From Physcomitrium patens (Eukaryota; Streptophyta; Bryopsida; Funariales; Funariaceae): a stretch of 64,000 nucleotides of DNA. Positions 24,356 through 36,910 of the stretch are shown here, in pieces. The translations under genes and the position numbers were made by a program. The stretch is from positions 4,724,620 through 4,788,619 of the forward strand of contig NC_037256.1 in NCBI RefSeq assembly GCF_000002425.4, written 5' to 3'. The notes beneath the pieces were generated by a model, which saw nothing but the letters and a program-made list of their open reading frames with translations, was not told where the DNA came from and made no database searches. How positions within the stretch are numbered: position 1 is the first letter of the stretch; every line of letters begins with the position of its first letter.

Positions 24356-26607
24356 CAGTTAAATAAAAGACTATATATTGAAAGATTTAGCATTTAGCAA
24401 TTGTAAGTTTTTCAATATCATCTATAGACTTGAACAATTTTCATAGGCCATGGTACATAAATATAGGTGAATACATTTTCTTCAATTTTTCTTTTTTTAA
24501 ATACTTATATATTTTATTTTTTTTAGAATAAATAGTGAATTCCACTTTATGTATATGATTTAATAATAGATTACTACAATAAGGTATTTTATCAAAAGAC
24601 AAATAATTATTTAGCCAAAAAAACTTAAATAAAGTATTTAAAAATAAACTATTATATTTTAGAGGTGCATATTACTAACAATTTTTAAAAACCACACAAA
24701 TTTCTTCTATTGAAAAAATATCATAGAAAGATACTTAAATAGTTTAGAAAAGAAGATTTAGATGCGGCACACATGATGATCAGAAAAGAACACAAGACAC
24801 TGTTTATTTCTTAGTTAAAACCACACCATCTCTGACCCAACACTATCCTAACTTGTGATGCTATTGCCCAGAATCCACTAAGTACTATGCTAATTCTCAA
24901 CTATCCCATTGTGTTTTTTCTAACCATTAATTTTGGCCGTCTTGTAATAGCAGCTTAGTGTTCTTCTAATACCATGCTATGAGAGTACTTTGGTGAATAT
25001 CATTTGCCAGTGGGCAACAGACTCTTATAGCAAATTGTCAAGAACTCAAGTCTATAATATTTTAAAGGAATTAAAGACTATCTTATTATTATATAGTTGG
25101 TAAAGATTGGAAATTTTTAATCAACACATGGTTAATTTTTGTCCATAATGTTAAAGAAATATTTAAAAAATATACATAATAAGTAATGATTTTTTGATGA
25201 TTTTTTTAATTTACTTATAATGTGATACTACAATCTTCAAATATATGTATACATTTATTCATAAGAATAAGTTTTTCTGTAGTAAATTATATATATATAT
25301 ATATTAAAGAAAAATTTGTAGTAGTTCAACATTATTGATTTTTACATGTTTGGCTGGAATATTGTTTATTAATTTAGAAGTTAATTTATATAATTCTTCT
25401 TTATAAATTATAATTATTTATATATACTGACTAAATATATATAAATTATGTTTCATGAAGATTATAGTTTTATAAAAATATTCTATGAAATTATTATACA
25501 CTTGTTGATATACTTATTTAAAGGTTTGAGAAAAATATGATAGAATTTTGAAAACTATCAATGTTACTTCAATTTAAAATTATTTATTTAATTTTAAAAA
25601 ATAAAAATATAATAACGTTGATTACATTCTAATCAAGATTTTTTTGAAATCAATGGATTCAATGGATATCAAACATTATTATTCAGAATTCAAAAATATG
25701 AAGTATTTGGTGTTAGCCTTCAATAATAAATAAATAAATAATATTCTTTAATTTTCTACATGTATTTAATTTTAGATCGAATTCTTAAAATTTATGAAAA
25801 GTTATTCCCTTAAGTTTATTGTTATTATCCAAATTTTAAAACTTCAAAAGACTCTTGCATACAAAGTCTTCCAATGATGGGAAGCACTTTTTGGTGTTGG
25901 AGTTGCGAGACAATTGAGCTCTAATTTTAAGATACTAATCTGGTCTCACTCAGCTGAAGCATCTTGAGTCTTCATATTTGTGTATGTATGGTCTTCTTTC
26001 TGTTTTTAAGTGATTCCATGTCAGCTTCTTATTTTAAAATACATTTGTCACAAGAATAGATGTTCAATTTTAAAGTGACATCACATTCAAAGTAGAAAAA
26101 CGTGAAAATGCAAAGAGCTTCTCCACTAATGCTCTTTGGTGTGATGCATGCATGGATTCCATCTAATTTTAGATTAAATATATAAATATATATTTTTAAC
26201 TAGTTAGCTCCATTGAATACCAACCTTGGTAAAGAATGTTTATTTTCATATTTACATGTAATTTGATTTGATTTGATCATATTTTTGTTTTGTTTTATTT
26301 TATTTTATTAAATGTAATGAATTGGTATGAGATAGCTATGCAATAATTTTGGTGTTGTACAAAAAAGCATGGTTCAGGTTCATGCTAAAGACAAACTCTT
26401 AATGTGTTGAACTTGCAAATATATATATATATATATATACATGTAGGATTATTTAGTTAATTGGCAACATCACCAGGTTTCTGGTATTTATCTAATTTTA
26501 TTTATTTATTGATAATATATATATATATATATATATATATGTAATTTACAGAACCCACCTAAGAAATGATAAAAAAAATCATCAATTTTTCAAAACACTT
26601 GTTGATG

Positions 26608-26992
26608 GTCAAGGTCAACAAAAGTTAAGAAAAATTTATCAACACCCATCAATCAATGGAAGGTAATGAAACTGGTCTCAAGCACTGAACACTGTTAGTC
26701 AACACATTTGACTGATTGAGACCAACCATTTTAAAATCATCATCTTATTCATTCAAATGCTTTGTGCCATTAAGAGCCGCTTCACAAGGCCTCCTTTGGT
26801 AGTAGCCATGTGCTTCACCTTGGCATCATCTCCCTTGACCATTTGACTTATAAAAAATGGTATAATTTCTGCAGTTTTAATGACCCAATTTTTCATTGTA
26901 CGGTCAAATGGGTGGAAGCTATTGAGGAATGAGCAGGTAGAGAGGTCTCTCCTTTGACCATGTTATGTTTGGACTTGAGTGATGTGGTCAAA
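26608..26992. promoter_or_regulatory. Cluster of nine W-box motifs (TTGACY)
   Basis: Within 385 bp there are nine matches to TTGAC[C/T] in either orientation: 26608, 26613, 26698, 26708, 26835, 26844, 26902, 26954 and 26986 (approximate starts). WRKY factors bind this core. In DNA of this composition fewer than one match would be expected by chance, by rough reckoning. The nearest recognised downstream gene on the plus strand is the BES1-family gene, about 4 kb away, so the target is unknown. Confidence 0.5.
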
Positions 26993-27419
26993 CCCTAATT
27001 TCAAAAAAAAATAAGAATGAAAAATCATGTGGATTTGGGCTAAGATAGGCAAATGTGAAGTAATTCTCTCTGGAAATTTTTTTTAGGGTTTTAGAATCGA
27101 AACCCATGTGATTTTTGTAACTGTACAATTTTTATTCTTATCCTTTCAAAGGTACTCTGAGAGTAGTAAAACAATTGTAGAATGAGTACCCATTTTGGCA
27201 ATCAAATGATGCTGATGGAATATTTATATTGTTATGGTGCAAGAGAAATAATGCTTTTCAGGCTATAATGGTGTTGTATTCATCCCTTATTAATTTTCGG
27301 TACATAAAATACAAAAAAATAAATAAAGATAATACTGTTTAACCAAGATTGTTTTTTTGTAATGGCCAATTCATCAAAAATAAAAATAATAATAATGCTG
27401 TTGTATGCATTTAGAAGGA

Positions 27420-27453
<34 letters not shown>

Positions 27454-28980
27454 CTCACAAAGAGGAACCTAAAAAAAAATGAACATATGGGATTTTTTCT
27501 TTAATTTTAAAGTTGAAAAAACATTTCATTCTCAAGAGTGACAACTAAAAAAATCTGTGTGTTGGATCAACAGTTTCTTCCTCATCCAAAATTCACTCCA
27601 ATTTGAAAATTACATCAAAACTGACAATCAGCAAATACACCAATGCTTCAATAAACGCATTTATTGAAATAAATTCCCTTTTCAACATATACAAATAAAT
27701 AAACAAACAAATAAGAGTGATGTGTGGTCATACACACATGGATTGGTCAAAATGGGGAATGAGGAGTCCAAGGTATTTGACATGCAAGAAGTGATAAGAA
27801 CAATAAAAGTAGAAGTGCTGTAAAGACATAGAATGCTCTGGAGTATCATTAAATAAACGAGAGCATTCTAGAGCCCAGTGCCCTTCTTGGGATTACACTG
27901 TTCTCCCGATTTGTCTCTCTCTTGGCCTTTGTTTCTCTGTGTCCGTGTGTAAGTGTGTGTGTGTGTGTTTCTCTGTCTGTTTGTGAGTCTGTTTTGTCTT
28001 CTTATTACTTACTGGTGGGCAGGGAGGGGCCCTTTCCATCTTGAGACTTTCCCTTCATTTTACTAATTTATTTAGCTTTGCAATATGGGTTCTTTTTAGT
28101 GTTTATAATACATCTTTTGTGCAGGAGAAGGCTCATAACATGATGATGCATACACAAATCTCAAAATGTGCTGTCAGCAATTGTTTTAAGCTTGAGATTG
28201 AGCCTGCTCAAAGTTTAATTTTTTGGTTTGTTTGTGTGTATTGATTGTTAAGTGTATTTTTCAAGTTGGAATTGTGAATTTTAAAGCTGACATGTCCAGT
28301 GCAGAAGATTTTATTTTGTTTTGTTTGTTCATTGTGATGGATGGATGTGAATGAAGCAAAAAAGAAAAAAGTAAAAGACATTGGTGAGACTAGAATGTGG
28401 GGAATTAATCACCATTAAAGAAATTTCAGGATTCGTCCTCATACCATTTATCATCATCTTACACAATCCATTCATACTATGCATTGCAATATATTAAATA
28501 AACTGAGTAGAAGTAAATTCAAACACAAAATTTATATTATATTTAAATCTTAAAATAAGTCATATATTTTTATAATAATTTGTTGAATATGATTAAATCA
28601 CTCAAATATTTATATAGCAAACAATAATCCAGTGCTACATAGAATACCTTTTTTTTTTCTTTTTTTTTTTTCAATTAAAATTTTCATAAGTTTTCATATC
28701 TTATGCAATCTACTTGTTGCAAAACTATCATGTTTTGCAATGACCTAAAGTTTAAACCTGGGAAACATTATCATACAACAAGCATGTATTGCAGAGCTTG
28801 TGTTGAGAACAAAACAATACTTCAATACATGGGTTTATGCAATGTGTAACAATGTCACATTCTGTACAAGAAAAATGTCATTCTCTTCCATACCCATTAC
28901 TCTGAGTGCAAACAGAAACATGAAATTTTACTATTATATAAAGCCAATGCTTCTTTCCACTATTATTCTTATTATTATTA

Positions 28981-31185
28981 TCAGAAACTCAATCAAGGAA
29001 CCAAACATCAAAGGCCTGATCCCTCCTCATGTGGGCCCCTTTAATGACAGAGCAGCCAGGTGGTAAGAGGTAGTGGCTCCCCCCCCACACCCCCATCTCA
29101 ATGTAGAGCCTTCATATTTCATTTCCCACATCATGACATGCCACAATATATCATCATCTATCTGAATGAGCATCTTAAACTCAGTCTGCATGGCTAGACA
29201 ACATTCCTTCATTCATTCATACAACAACACAAGCCAGGAGGAGGAGGAGGAGCCAGCTTCATGTTTGCTTGTGGGGTAGGCATGTATTTGTGTGTGTAAT
29301 ATCACCTGCATTGTAATGTTACTCTTACTGCCTGACTGCCTTTGTCTTTTTCTTCTTCTTAGTGGCTGTGGAATTAGGAGATGCCTGAAGCAACTGCATA
29401 ATGTTTGCATCATTAAAGGGAAAAGGGGCATTAAAAACTGTTAAACCCTCCATAAACCAGGAAAGCCCCCTTTTTCCAGCTCACGTGGTCATAGGGTCTC
29501 CTTTTGACTGTGGACTGCTGCCATTGCCCACCCCATGACCCCAACACCCACCCACACTCAAAAACCTCCAAGACCCGCGTCCGATGGACCAATTCATGAC
29601 CGCATGGTATCGGATCGCCAGGGTATCAGCATCGCGGTGTGAAGGCAGCGGGGTGGAGCTGGTTGGGCGGGTATAGGGGGCTGCTGGACGGGCCACGCAG
29701 CGACAAAGTAGTTGCTGGAAGAATGTGCACTCACCATCGCCGCTCTCTCTGTCTCTCTCTCCCTCTCTCTCTCGCTCTCGCTTGGGGCCAAGTGTTGTGG
29801 AGTGAGGATTTTGTCACTGCGGTGCATGTGGTGGAGTCATTGATTGAGTGTGTTCAGCTACAGTGGCTCTGCGGATGCTACCAACGATCACAACATTCCT
29901 TGAGTGTGGCAACTGTGAGCGTGTTTCTGGTGAGCAGGAGTGGGGGAAATTGAGGTTTCTGTGAGCAGATTTGCAGTAGAAATGAATGGCATAGTCGTGT
30001 CCAAGAAAAAGTGTTACTGAGGTGGCTTATGGTTGTCAGAATACATCGCTTCGCCTGTATCATCGGAGTTTATGAATACTTTCTGCGGTGTTGTAGTCGT
30101 CAACAATTGTTGTGCATCTCTGACAACTCATCGTGAAGTGGGATTTTGTTTTATTCTAACGAACCCCACATGAGCTCTCGCTGTGACGGGCTTACGACCT
30201 CGAGCAGACTCCTTGAGCCCTAATCCGAGCCTCGTCACTGTCTTGGTCAAAGCCCATGATGGCAGTCCCTCCCAACAACTTAGTCGTGCTGTGAGTACTC
30301 GGGGAGAGACATACGTGAAGCCCATTCCACATTTGACTCTGCTGGAGAGATGGCTCTGCAACTGTAATTTGGTATCCGTCTCCAGTTATATCCACTGTGC
30401 TTTAGCTGCGGCAGGCAACGAAGCTGAGATCGCACTGCTCCTCACCCGAGGGGGATTCGTCATAGATGGCTGGTTTCTTCAGCTGGACAGTAATCAGTTA
30501 AATGCTCTGTCACAGGAGTTGGCTGGTTTTTACGCATTATCCTCCACTAGGTTTGCTTCCGACGTTGTGAACCAGGCAGTCTAGGAGGCTCTCTACCGAC
30601 ATCAGCACATGATCACTGCAGCGGTGCTAGGGTGAACTAGAATGGTTTTTTCCTACGGCGCAAGGAGGGAGCTGGAATACAATATTTCATAGGTTATACG
30701 TGAATTTTTAGAGAGCCGACGGGAAAGGTGTGTGTGTGGGCGGCGCCTCAGTAGCGCTGAGGTTCTGAAAGCGCCAGAAGAGATAACTCTTGGTTTGGTT
30801 TACTACGGGACATGTGCACGACCTCAGGAGTGAAAGTATGTCTCGGAGGTGAAGCTTCTCGAGCAACCAGAACTTGGCGGTGAGTCTGATGCTCTGTTCT
30901 TTAAACATTTTTTGCACTGGGTATACTTCACGTATTCATCTCGGGGATGGACTCAAGTCATTAGCACATTGGACAGGATGGTACGAGTGCTCTCTGCCCT
31001 GACCTTGCACGTCAGCAGCCTGAAAAGGAATTTGATGCATATCGTACTTGGTGTTTTTCAGTCCGTTGTCCAGCAATGCCTGTCCATGGTACGAAATATT
31101 TTTAACGCCATCACCATAGAATTTTAGAACCCGAAGAGCGGTGGAAATAAAAACAGTAGATTCTGCTTATCGGCGTCGTTTGGTA
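28981..31185 (+). promoter_or_regulatory. Probable promoter and long 5' leader of the BES1-family gene
   Basis: Composition rises from about 29.0 kb on. A CT-rich tract at 29741-29781 is a plausible transcription-start region. From there to the start codon at 31186 I find no recognisable protein, only short frames with several ATGs, for example one from about 30258 within the open stretch 30183-30584 (+) and one open stretch at 30849-31127. This fits a long leader, perhaps with introns and upstream ORFs that could damp translation. A separate small gene of unknown family cannot be excluded. Confidence 0.4.
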
Positions 31186-32720
31186 ATGCCGAAAGAGGCT
31201 CCAAGTGAGTCTAACTCCAAGTCAGGGACCAGTAGCATGGCGAAGTTAAGCGCAAGCGAGAAGGAGAAGACGAAGCTAAGGGAGCGGCAGAGACGAGCCA
31301 TCACTACTAAAATTTTTGCTGGCCTCAGAAAATACGGGGGTTACAATCTGCCCCCTCGCGCTGACATTAATGACGTTTTGAAAGCTCTGGCCTCCGAAGC
31401 CGGATGGGTGGTGGAACCCGACGGCAACACTTATCGCTCCCAGGTAACCTCCATGCCCGGGCCTTGCGTCCATTCCTTGGGATTCTCAATGCACAACGTT
31501 TTAATTCATTTAACTGCGCGCTAATGGTGTACTCTTGCAATCAATGAAAGCAGCTCTCGCTAATGCTCTTAGCTAGATAAATTTAAGTCCAAAGCTTCAA
31601 AATCTTATTTATTCAATGCAAGGGGATTACCCCGTCTGTGTCAAAAAGGAGAAAAAGAAAAGAAAAGAAAGAATCCTACTTTTTTGTTAAAGAATTTGAT
31701 AGTTGCCCTGAATTAGGGCTGGTGAAGGATACTTCAAGTTGAATGAGTAGCGACCAAGTAGAATAATCGTGATTGATCATCAATTATTCAGCCACCAGAC
31801 CAGAAATCTTGCTCTTGTTTGACTTGATTGGATGTAGTAATTTTCTGCATCTCAACTATATTCACATTGATGTATCTTGTTTGTTTCGTTGTGTTCAATT
31901 GCAGCATCTCAAACGCGTCCATGTATTGTCTGAGCAGGGATTCTCGCAGCCTTCGAGCAGCCTGCACCACTCCCTTCGTCAGAGCAACCCTGCCATGAAT
32001 CGCCTGCAGCAGCTCATCCAGCCTCCGACCACGATCAATGCCGGGTTCAACTGCACGCTAGCGGGGCTCATGGGGGACGCAGGGGAGCTTCGTGAGGGCA
32101 ACTGCTCGACGACCGCCTCTCCGAGCCACCACTCCATGGGCGGGGCCGCTGGTCACCACTCCAACAGCTCCTCAATGACCCTCATGGGCTCCGGGTGCAT
32201 CTCCAACTCCCCCTTCGCCTCCCCGGCGTCCAGCGAAGGCGGCGCCCCGAGCCAGCGTCTCTCCCAAGGAAACCCTTACTTTACAGGCCTCTCCAACGGT
32301 TTCCTCCCCTCCTGCGGCCAGGTTCTCTCGGATTGCCACGACGGCGATTCCTCAGGGATCAAGGAGGAATACGCAGCGGCAGCGACATACTTCAGCGCCG
32401 ACACTCTCGACGCCCGAGACTTCCAGATGCAAAGAGCCACTCTGGACGTAGCTCCACACCTTCTCAACTGCCGAGACTTCTCAGGCAGAGGCTTTCTCAA
32501 CCACACAACCACCTCCATGAATAATTCAATGTTCTTCAACACCGCAGCAGCAGCAGCAGCACAACCAGCGCCAAATCGGTTCAGCAGCTCGCGCGCCGCC
32601 GATCCGCATCTGTCCAGCCTCATGATGCTGAGCGCGGGGCACCCGTTGTTCTTGCAAGAACAACGGGCGTCTAACCAGAACACCCCCTTGGGATCACCCC
32701 GGCTTCAAGACCCCCACTGA
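31186..32720 (+). CDS. BES1/BZR1-family transcription factor
   Basis: Two exons, 31186-31443 and 31905-32720, join in phase 0 (CAG|GTAACC ... TTGCAG|CATCTC) to 357 residues. Residues 25-86 form the BES1_N (BZR-type, bHLH-like) DNA-binding domain: [56 protein letters not shown]. The intron position just after the domain is typical of the family. The rest is Ser-, Asn-, His- and Ala-rich and probably disordered, with an Ala run near residue 310. Many Ser/Thr-X3-Ser/Thr patterns could serve a GSK3-type kinase. I see no LxLxL repression motif at the C-terminus. The basic region resembles that of the BAM7/BAM8 beta-amylase-type BZR domains more than Arabidopsis BZR1, by memory of those families. 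The start is the first in-frame ATG. An alternative Met lies at residue 18. The coding sequence contains a 26-bp palindrome at 32642-32667. Confidence 0.93.
32642..32667. repeat. 26-bp perfect palindrome in BES1 coding sequence
   Basis: The half-site CCCGTTGTTCTTG is followed with no spacer by its exact reverse complement. It lies about 50 bases before the stop codon and codes for the segment around LFLQEQR. The flanking bases do not continue the symmetry. Confidence 0.95.
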
Positions 32721-32726
32721 TTGATA

Positions 32727-32751
32727 CCCTCCCCTCCCCTCCCCTCCCCTT
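32727..32751. repeat. (CCCCT)n array just after the BES1 stop codon
   Basis: Five C-runs of three or four separated by single T, starting seven bases after the stop codon. The minus strand therefore has a G-quadruplex pattern (GGGG-A repeated), and the plus strand an i-motif pattern. Structure formation is inference. Confidence 0.85.
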
Positions 32752-33923
32752 CCACCTAGGTAGGTTCTCCAGGATCCCCACCCACTCTCATCCCCCACCC
32801 CCACACTCACCGTCGCCGTCGCCGTCGCGGAGTAATCCTCGACGGCGCTCTGTCGCTTGCGCTCGAGCTCCGTCCCGTTATCCGGCGGGATCCAGCCAAG
32901 CTGCGGCACGAGGCCCCCGTTTTTGGTGACGGAACAGCTTGTGGGGGCGCTGGATTTAGACTTGTGCGTGGTGTTTTTGCTGCCAGCATCCCTGATCCGT
33001 TGCATGGTCAGGACGCTTGAGGGGCTGTTCTTTTGGCCATGAGCTTTTGCCCTTTGCTCTAGTTTCCGAATGGGTGATTTTCATGTTCCGATTTCATCTA
33101 TTTATCGAGCTGAATATATAAATATTCACACATTTGTGCGTACATGTGAAGGAAGAGAAATCAGAGGGAAGAAAAGTGAAAAAGCAATAGAAAACATTAT
33201 TGCTCTTCACAATATTTTCTTTTTGTTCTTTAAATAAAAATTTTGAATGCGCATACTGATGATTTTTTATTTCATGTAGCTTTCCTACTTCACCTAGAAT
33301 AGTGCCATTTTGGTCTACCAACAAAACAAAACACAAAACTAAGCTAGAAATTGCTGATTTAAGCAACAATGCACAAAGTGTTTTGTGTAAAAATAACATA
33401 GAACAAAGGTATCCCGAATTTATCAAGGTATGCTAAGAACTTTCAAGACATTTATTGAAAATAAAGAAAAAAAGAGAACACACACACACACATACAACTT
33501 TGCAACATGTTAGCACAACCAAACTTTTAGCCCCTTTTCTTCTTTAAAAAACACTTGTCAAACCATATTTTGTTACCCAAAATGTGAAACAAACACCAGG
33601 GGATCAAAGACGAAGCTCAAATGTGCAGTAGTTTGGAAATAAATTTAAAACAACAATATCTTCTGGTTTTGTAGACGCAAAGCACCGGACAGGAGACAGT
33701 GGCCTCGGTGCTCTAGCTCCACCCTCACTAGACAGAACAGACGCACTCAGATACACTCACCCCACACACACCCACACCCACTTCCCAAGTCTAGACGCAA
33801 AATCACACACACAGAGCCTCGCCAGCTCAGCCCAGCACAGCCCAGCTCAGCACGGACACAGGTCCAGATGAGGGAGGCTCTATTGGAACCAGTCTGTGGG
33901 ATTTGGCGATGACTCGTCTGTAC
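32752..33923. other. Convergent 3' region between BES1 and MYB-CC genes
   Basis: Holds the 3' UTRs of two genes facing each other. A plus-strand AATAAA at 33233-33238 and a minus-strand AATAAA (TTTATT on plus) at 33451-33456 are candidate polyadenylation signals, leaving about 200 bp between the ends. There is a CGTCGC triplet repeat near 32810-32830 and a CA-rich stretch at 33725-33790. Open frames at 32694-33005 and 33094-33426 (-) show no known family. Confidence 0.45.
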
Positions 33924-36910
33924 TCACGCCGAAGTTTGCATGGGCGCCGCGGCCGCGCCGTCGTGCTGCATCGGGACGCAGCCTTGCGGCCGGTTGACGT
34001 GCCGCGAGGCTGGCATGGCGTCAGCGTCACCTCTGGGTGCTGCCGCTGCTTGGATCGCTGTGTTGCCCATCTGCGACAATGGGTCGATGTTTGCGAATGG
34101 AGCTGATCCATGCGAACACGATGTTTCTGCAGGCATGGTGTACTTGACTTTTGGTGCGATTTTGGGTATGAGAACTAGTGCTGGCACTTCGACGCGAGTG
34201 CGTTTGGGTGGGGGACCTGTGCTGGTGCTCGCAGTGTGCGTCCACGAGGTGGGTTGTTGGGAGAGTTTGGAGGGAGTGATGCCCGGGAAAAGGTTCGAGG
34301 AGTCGGAGGGGTGGAGCGCCTGACTCACGGCGTTTGAGAGGAGTTCACCGTTGGTAATTTGGTCCGAAGGGATCCCCAGAGCGTGCCCTGCGATGACTTG
34401 CTCGATGATCATTCTCTGGAGGTTGGCACCCTGCTCTTCAATCCGCAGCTGAAGCTGCCGCTGGGTCTGCCATCGATCAACACCAACACACTCTTAGATA
34501 CGATTGAAGGTTGCAGCAGTTTTGAATTCGGAATTCTAACTCGTAAGCTCATGAATGCACGAATTGTTAGATTTCAATACAATGGATCAACATGTTCTAG
34601 ACCTCGAGCTGTTCGTGCAGACGCTTTTGTACCTCCATTTGCATCTGCAGTGCTTGGGACATCTTCGTAGTGCTTTAGGGAACCAACCAAAGAGTTAGAC
34701 TCTCGAACGTTTTAAAGTTCATAAGAAGTAAAAAAAAAACAGTATGAATCACATCGCAAGAGGGAGAGGTAACTTACGAGGTTACGTCGAAACCTCCTTG
34801 GCAGTGATTGTGGCGCTTCCGCTCACACTTGGATTCTGCATTTCCAAATCCCCCGTGGACAGCAAAGTTTATTTCTATCACTTTGCGCTCCATATTCAAA
34901 TGAAGCATTCATGGTAAAAATTTACGATGAAGTCATGAGATGAGTGAGAATACCTGCAGTGGACGTCTCAGGGATAAGCCGGTACTTCTGCAGATGACTC
35001 TTGACATGATAGATCGTAATGTCGTTGCATCCCATCAAACGCAGCACTGACTTAGGCGTTGCTCCTGCGAGCCATGTGATCAACCTATGTCAGTACCTAG
35101 TATTATAATGATGGGAGAAACCACAGAAGAGCTCTCGACTTGGACGAGTTCCAAACCTGTAGGATCTATATGGAATGAGAGTTGAGTAGACAAAGGCTGC
35201 GATTCGCTTACGATCAGGACCACCGAGCTTGGCAACAGCCGCGACAAACTTTTCGTGTAGTGCAGGAGTCCACCGTAAGCGAGCCTTGGCAACCTCAGCA
35301 GCTGAGAACATTGGTGTAGCTTCGATAGAGGGCCCTGGACTCCCTCCTGATGTTGCTACTGTAAGTTAAAATAAAATAAAATAAAATAAATAACAGGATG
35401 AATGGTGAGGGTGATCGCCAGGTTCAACTTTCCTACAACCTCTTCCTAAACTTTACTGAATTGGACCAAATTTTGAATGGGACAATGTGCACGGTCGGGC
35501 GCAGACCAGTTGATCGCTGTGACTGTTCGGCCTGCGGGTGTTGGGTAGATAGCAGAGGGGAGGAGGCCACCGTCTGAGGAGCGATACTGGGCTCCTGGAG
35601 CTGCAATTGAGCACAAATACACAAATTGAACACACTACAGCCTTTCGTAACGCAACACACCATTCTCAGAACTGCTTTCGACAATGTCATGCTACAAGAA
35701 GTTTGAAATCCTCAACAGTTGAATTGCAGAGAATCTGGAATCATCGAAAAACGACAGTCTTACCATGTCAGGAGGATTAGCCATCTCCCTCCGATGGATG
35801 AGATGAGGCCAGCCGGAGGTTTCCCATTCAGACTTTAGAATTGGACTCTTGACTGGCTGTGACAAGTTACTGCCGTCGGGTTGCTGGGAGCTAGAAGCTT
35901 CAGCTAGTAACACCTACAGCCACGAGTAAAACCCAACTCACACAGCATTAGAATCTAATCCATCCAACTTGATGCCGTGCACATGTTTCAGATTACGCTG
36001 ACAATGTGCGACAATATGCAATCCGCGGTCGACTGCTTGTAAACTAGTGAGAATTAGCATGACCTCTTCATCGACATGATACTGTAAGAGGCGGAATCAT
36101 TGCTTGTAGCAGAGGACTGGATCAAACTTTTACGCCCAGGGCATGTTCGTGTGCGGTGCACAATTACAGAGCTTTAGTAAATGGTCTCACCTGAAATGAA
36201 TCAAGGCGCGTGTTTGTAGTCGCCGCGGGAACTTTGGCAGTGGCTTCTTGTGAACTGACAAAGTCTGATACTGCAACTGGCATCATTGGAGAGGGTTTGC
36301 GTAAAGCTGATTCGGATGCGGGCTTGGCAAACTGGGTGTAGGGGCAATTCCAGAGGGGGTTGGTTTCAGCTTGGAGGGGGAGACTGAGCGTTTCTCCTTG
36401 AGAATGAGTCAAGGCTAAACTGGGAGGACTACCAGGCGCTAGTACATTTGACGTCTCAATGGCCGAAGGTGCGCCTTGCCATGGCGGAGCGCAGTTAGGC
36501 TCTCGGAACTGCGAATTGTTATGTTCGTTCCTATGAGACCACTCCGGTGACTTCAGTTCCGAAGCGGAGTCGGCTAGAATCGGAACCTGCTGCCGGCTGC
36601 CATGTTCATGCGACGCCATTGCAACGTTCACCACGTACTGGAGGTCGTAGTCCTCATGGAATCCTTGCGGTGCCACAAAGAAGCTCTGCCCTGATGAGGC
36701 CTTTGGCGAAATCACCTGGCTGCCGCCAAATACCTCAGATATGCTTTGCGCCCGGTTGAGACTTAAACTTGTGCCATCTTCCTGTCGTGAGACAAAGCGC
36801 GCAAGGGGTGCGACGCACTCCTCGCTAGCACCTGCTACGCAACTTTGCGATGCTGGCACATGAGACGCAGAGGCGCTTGAGATGGGTGCCATGCTGGCGA
36901 CCACGCACAT
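33924..36910 (-). CDS. MYB-CC (PHR-type) transcription factor
   Basis: Coding exons on the minus strand: 36910-36191, 35913-35764, 35600-about 35507, 35358-35212, 35064-34954, 34835-34778, 34672-34603 and 34466-33924, giving about 630 residues. The single MYB (GARP-like) repeat reads [36 protein letters not shown], then [18 protein letters not shown], with the SHLQKYR signature. After a short spacer the MYB-CC coiled coil follows: [34 protein letters not shown], containing the LHEQLE core. Proteins with this pair of domains include PHR1, which binds P1BS sites and controls phosphate-starvation genes and is held by SPX proteins. That role here is by family only. The long N-terminal exon (240 residues) is low-complexity. 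One weak point is the end of exon 3: the strong donor at 35456 gives the wrong phase for exon 4, while the donor at 35506 gives the right phase but is weak. A 5' UTR intron (about 36930-36998) is likely. Confidence 0.92.

Larger units (their letters stand above)
22680..28980. other. Long intergenic region, AT-rich, no gene seen
   Basis: After a moderately GC-rich first 500 bases the region is AT-rich. It holds T27 at 23351-23377, A22 at 23451-23472, T34 at 23629-23662, AT arrays near 23812-23840, 24326-24351, 26416-26440, 26514-26540 and 27421-27450, and the W-box cluster at 26608-26992. Open frames such as 22806-22997 and 28041-28244 (+) show no known domain and poor composition. Confidence 0.6.

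Noticed and set aside
36547-36759. Plus-strand frame of 70 codons inside the MYB-CC first exon
   Set aside because: It is an antisense shadow of a long coding exon.
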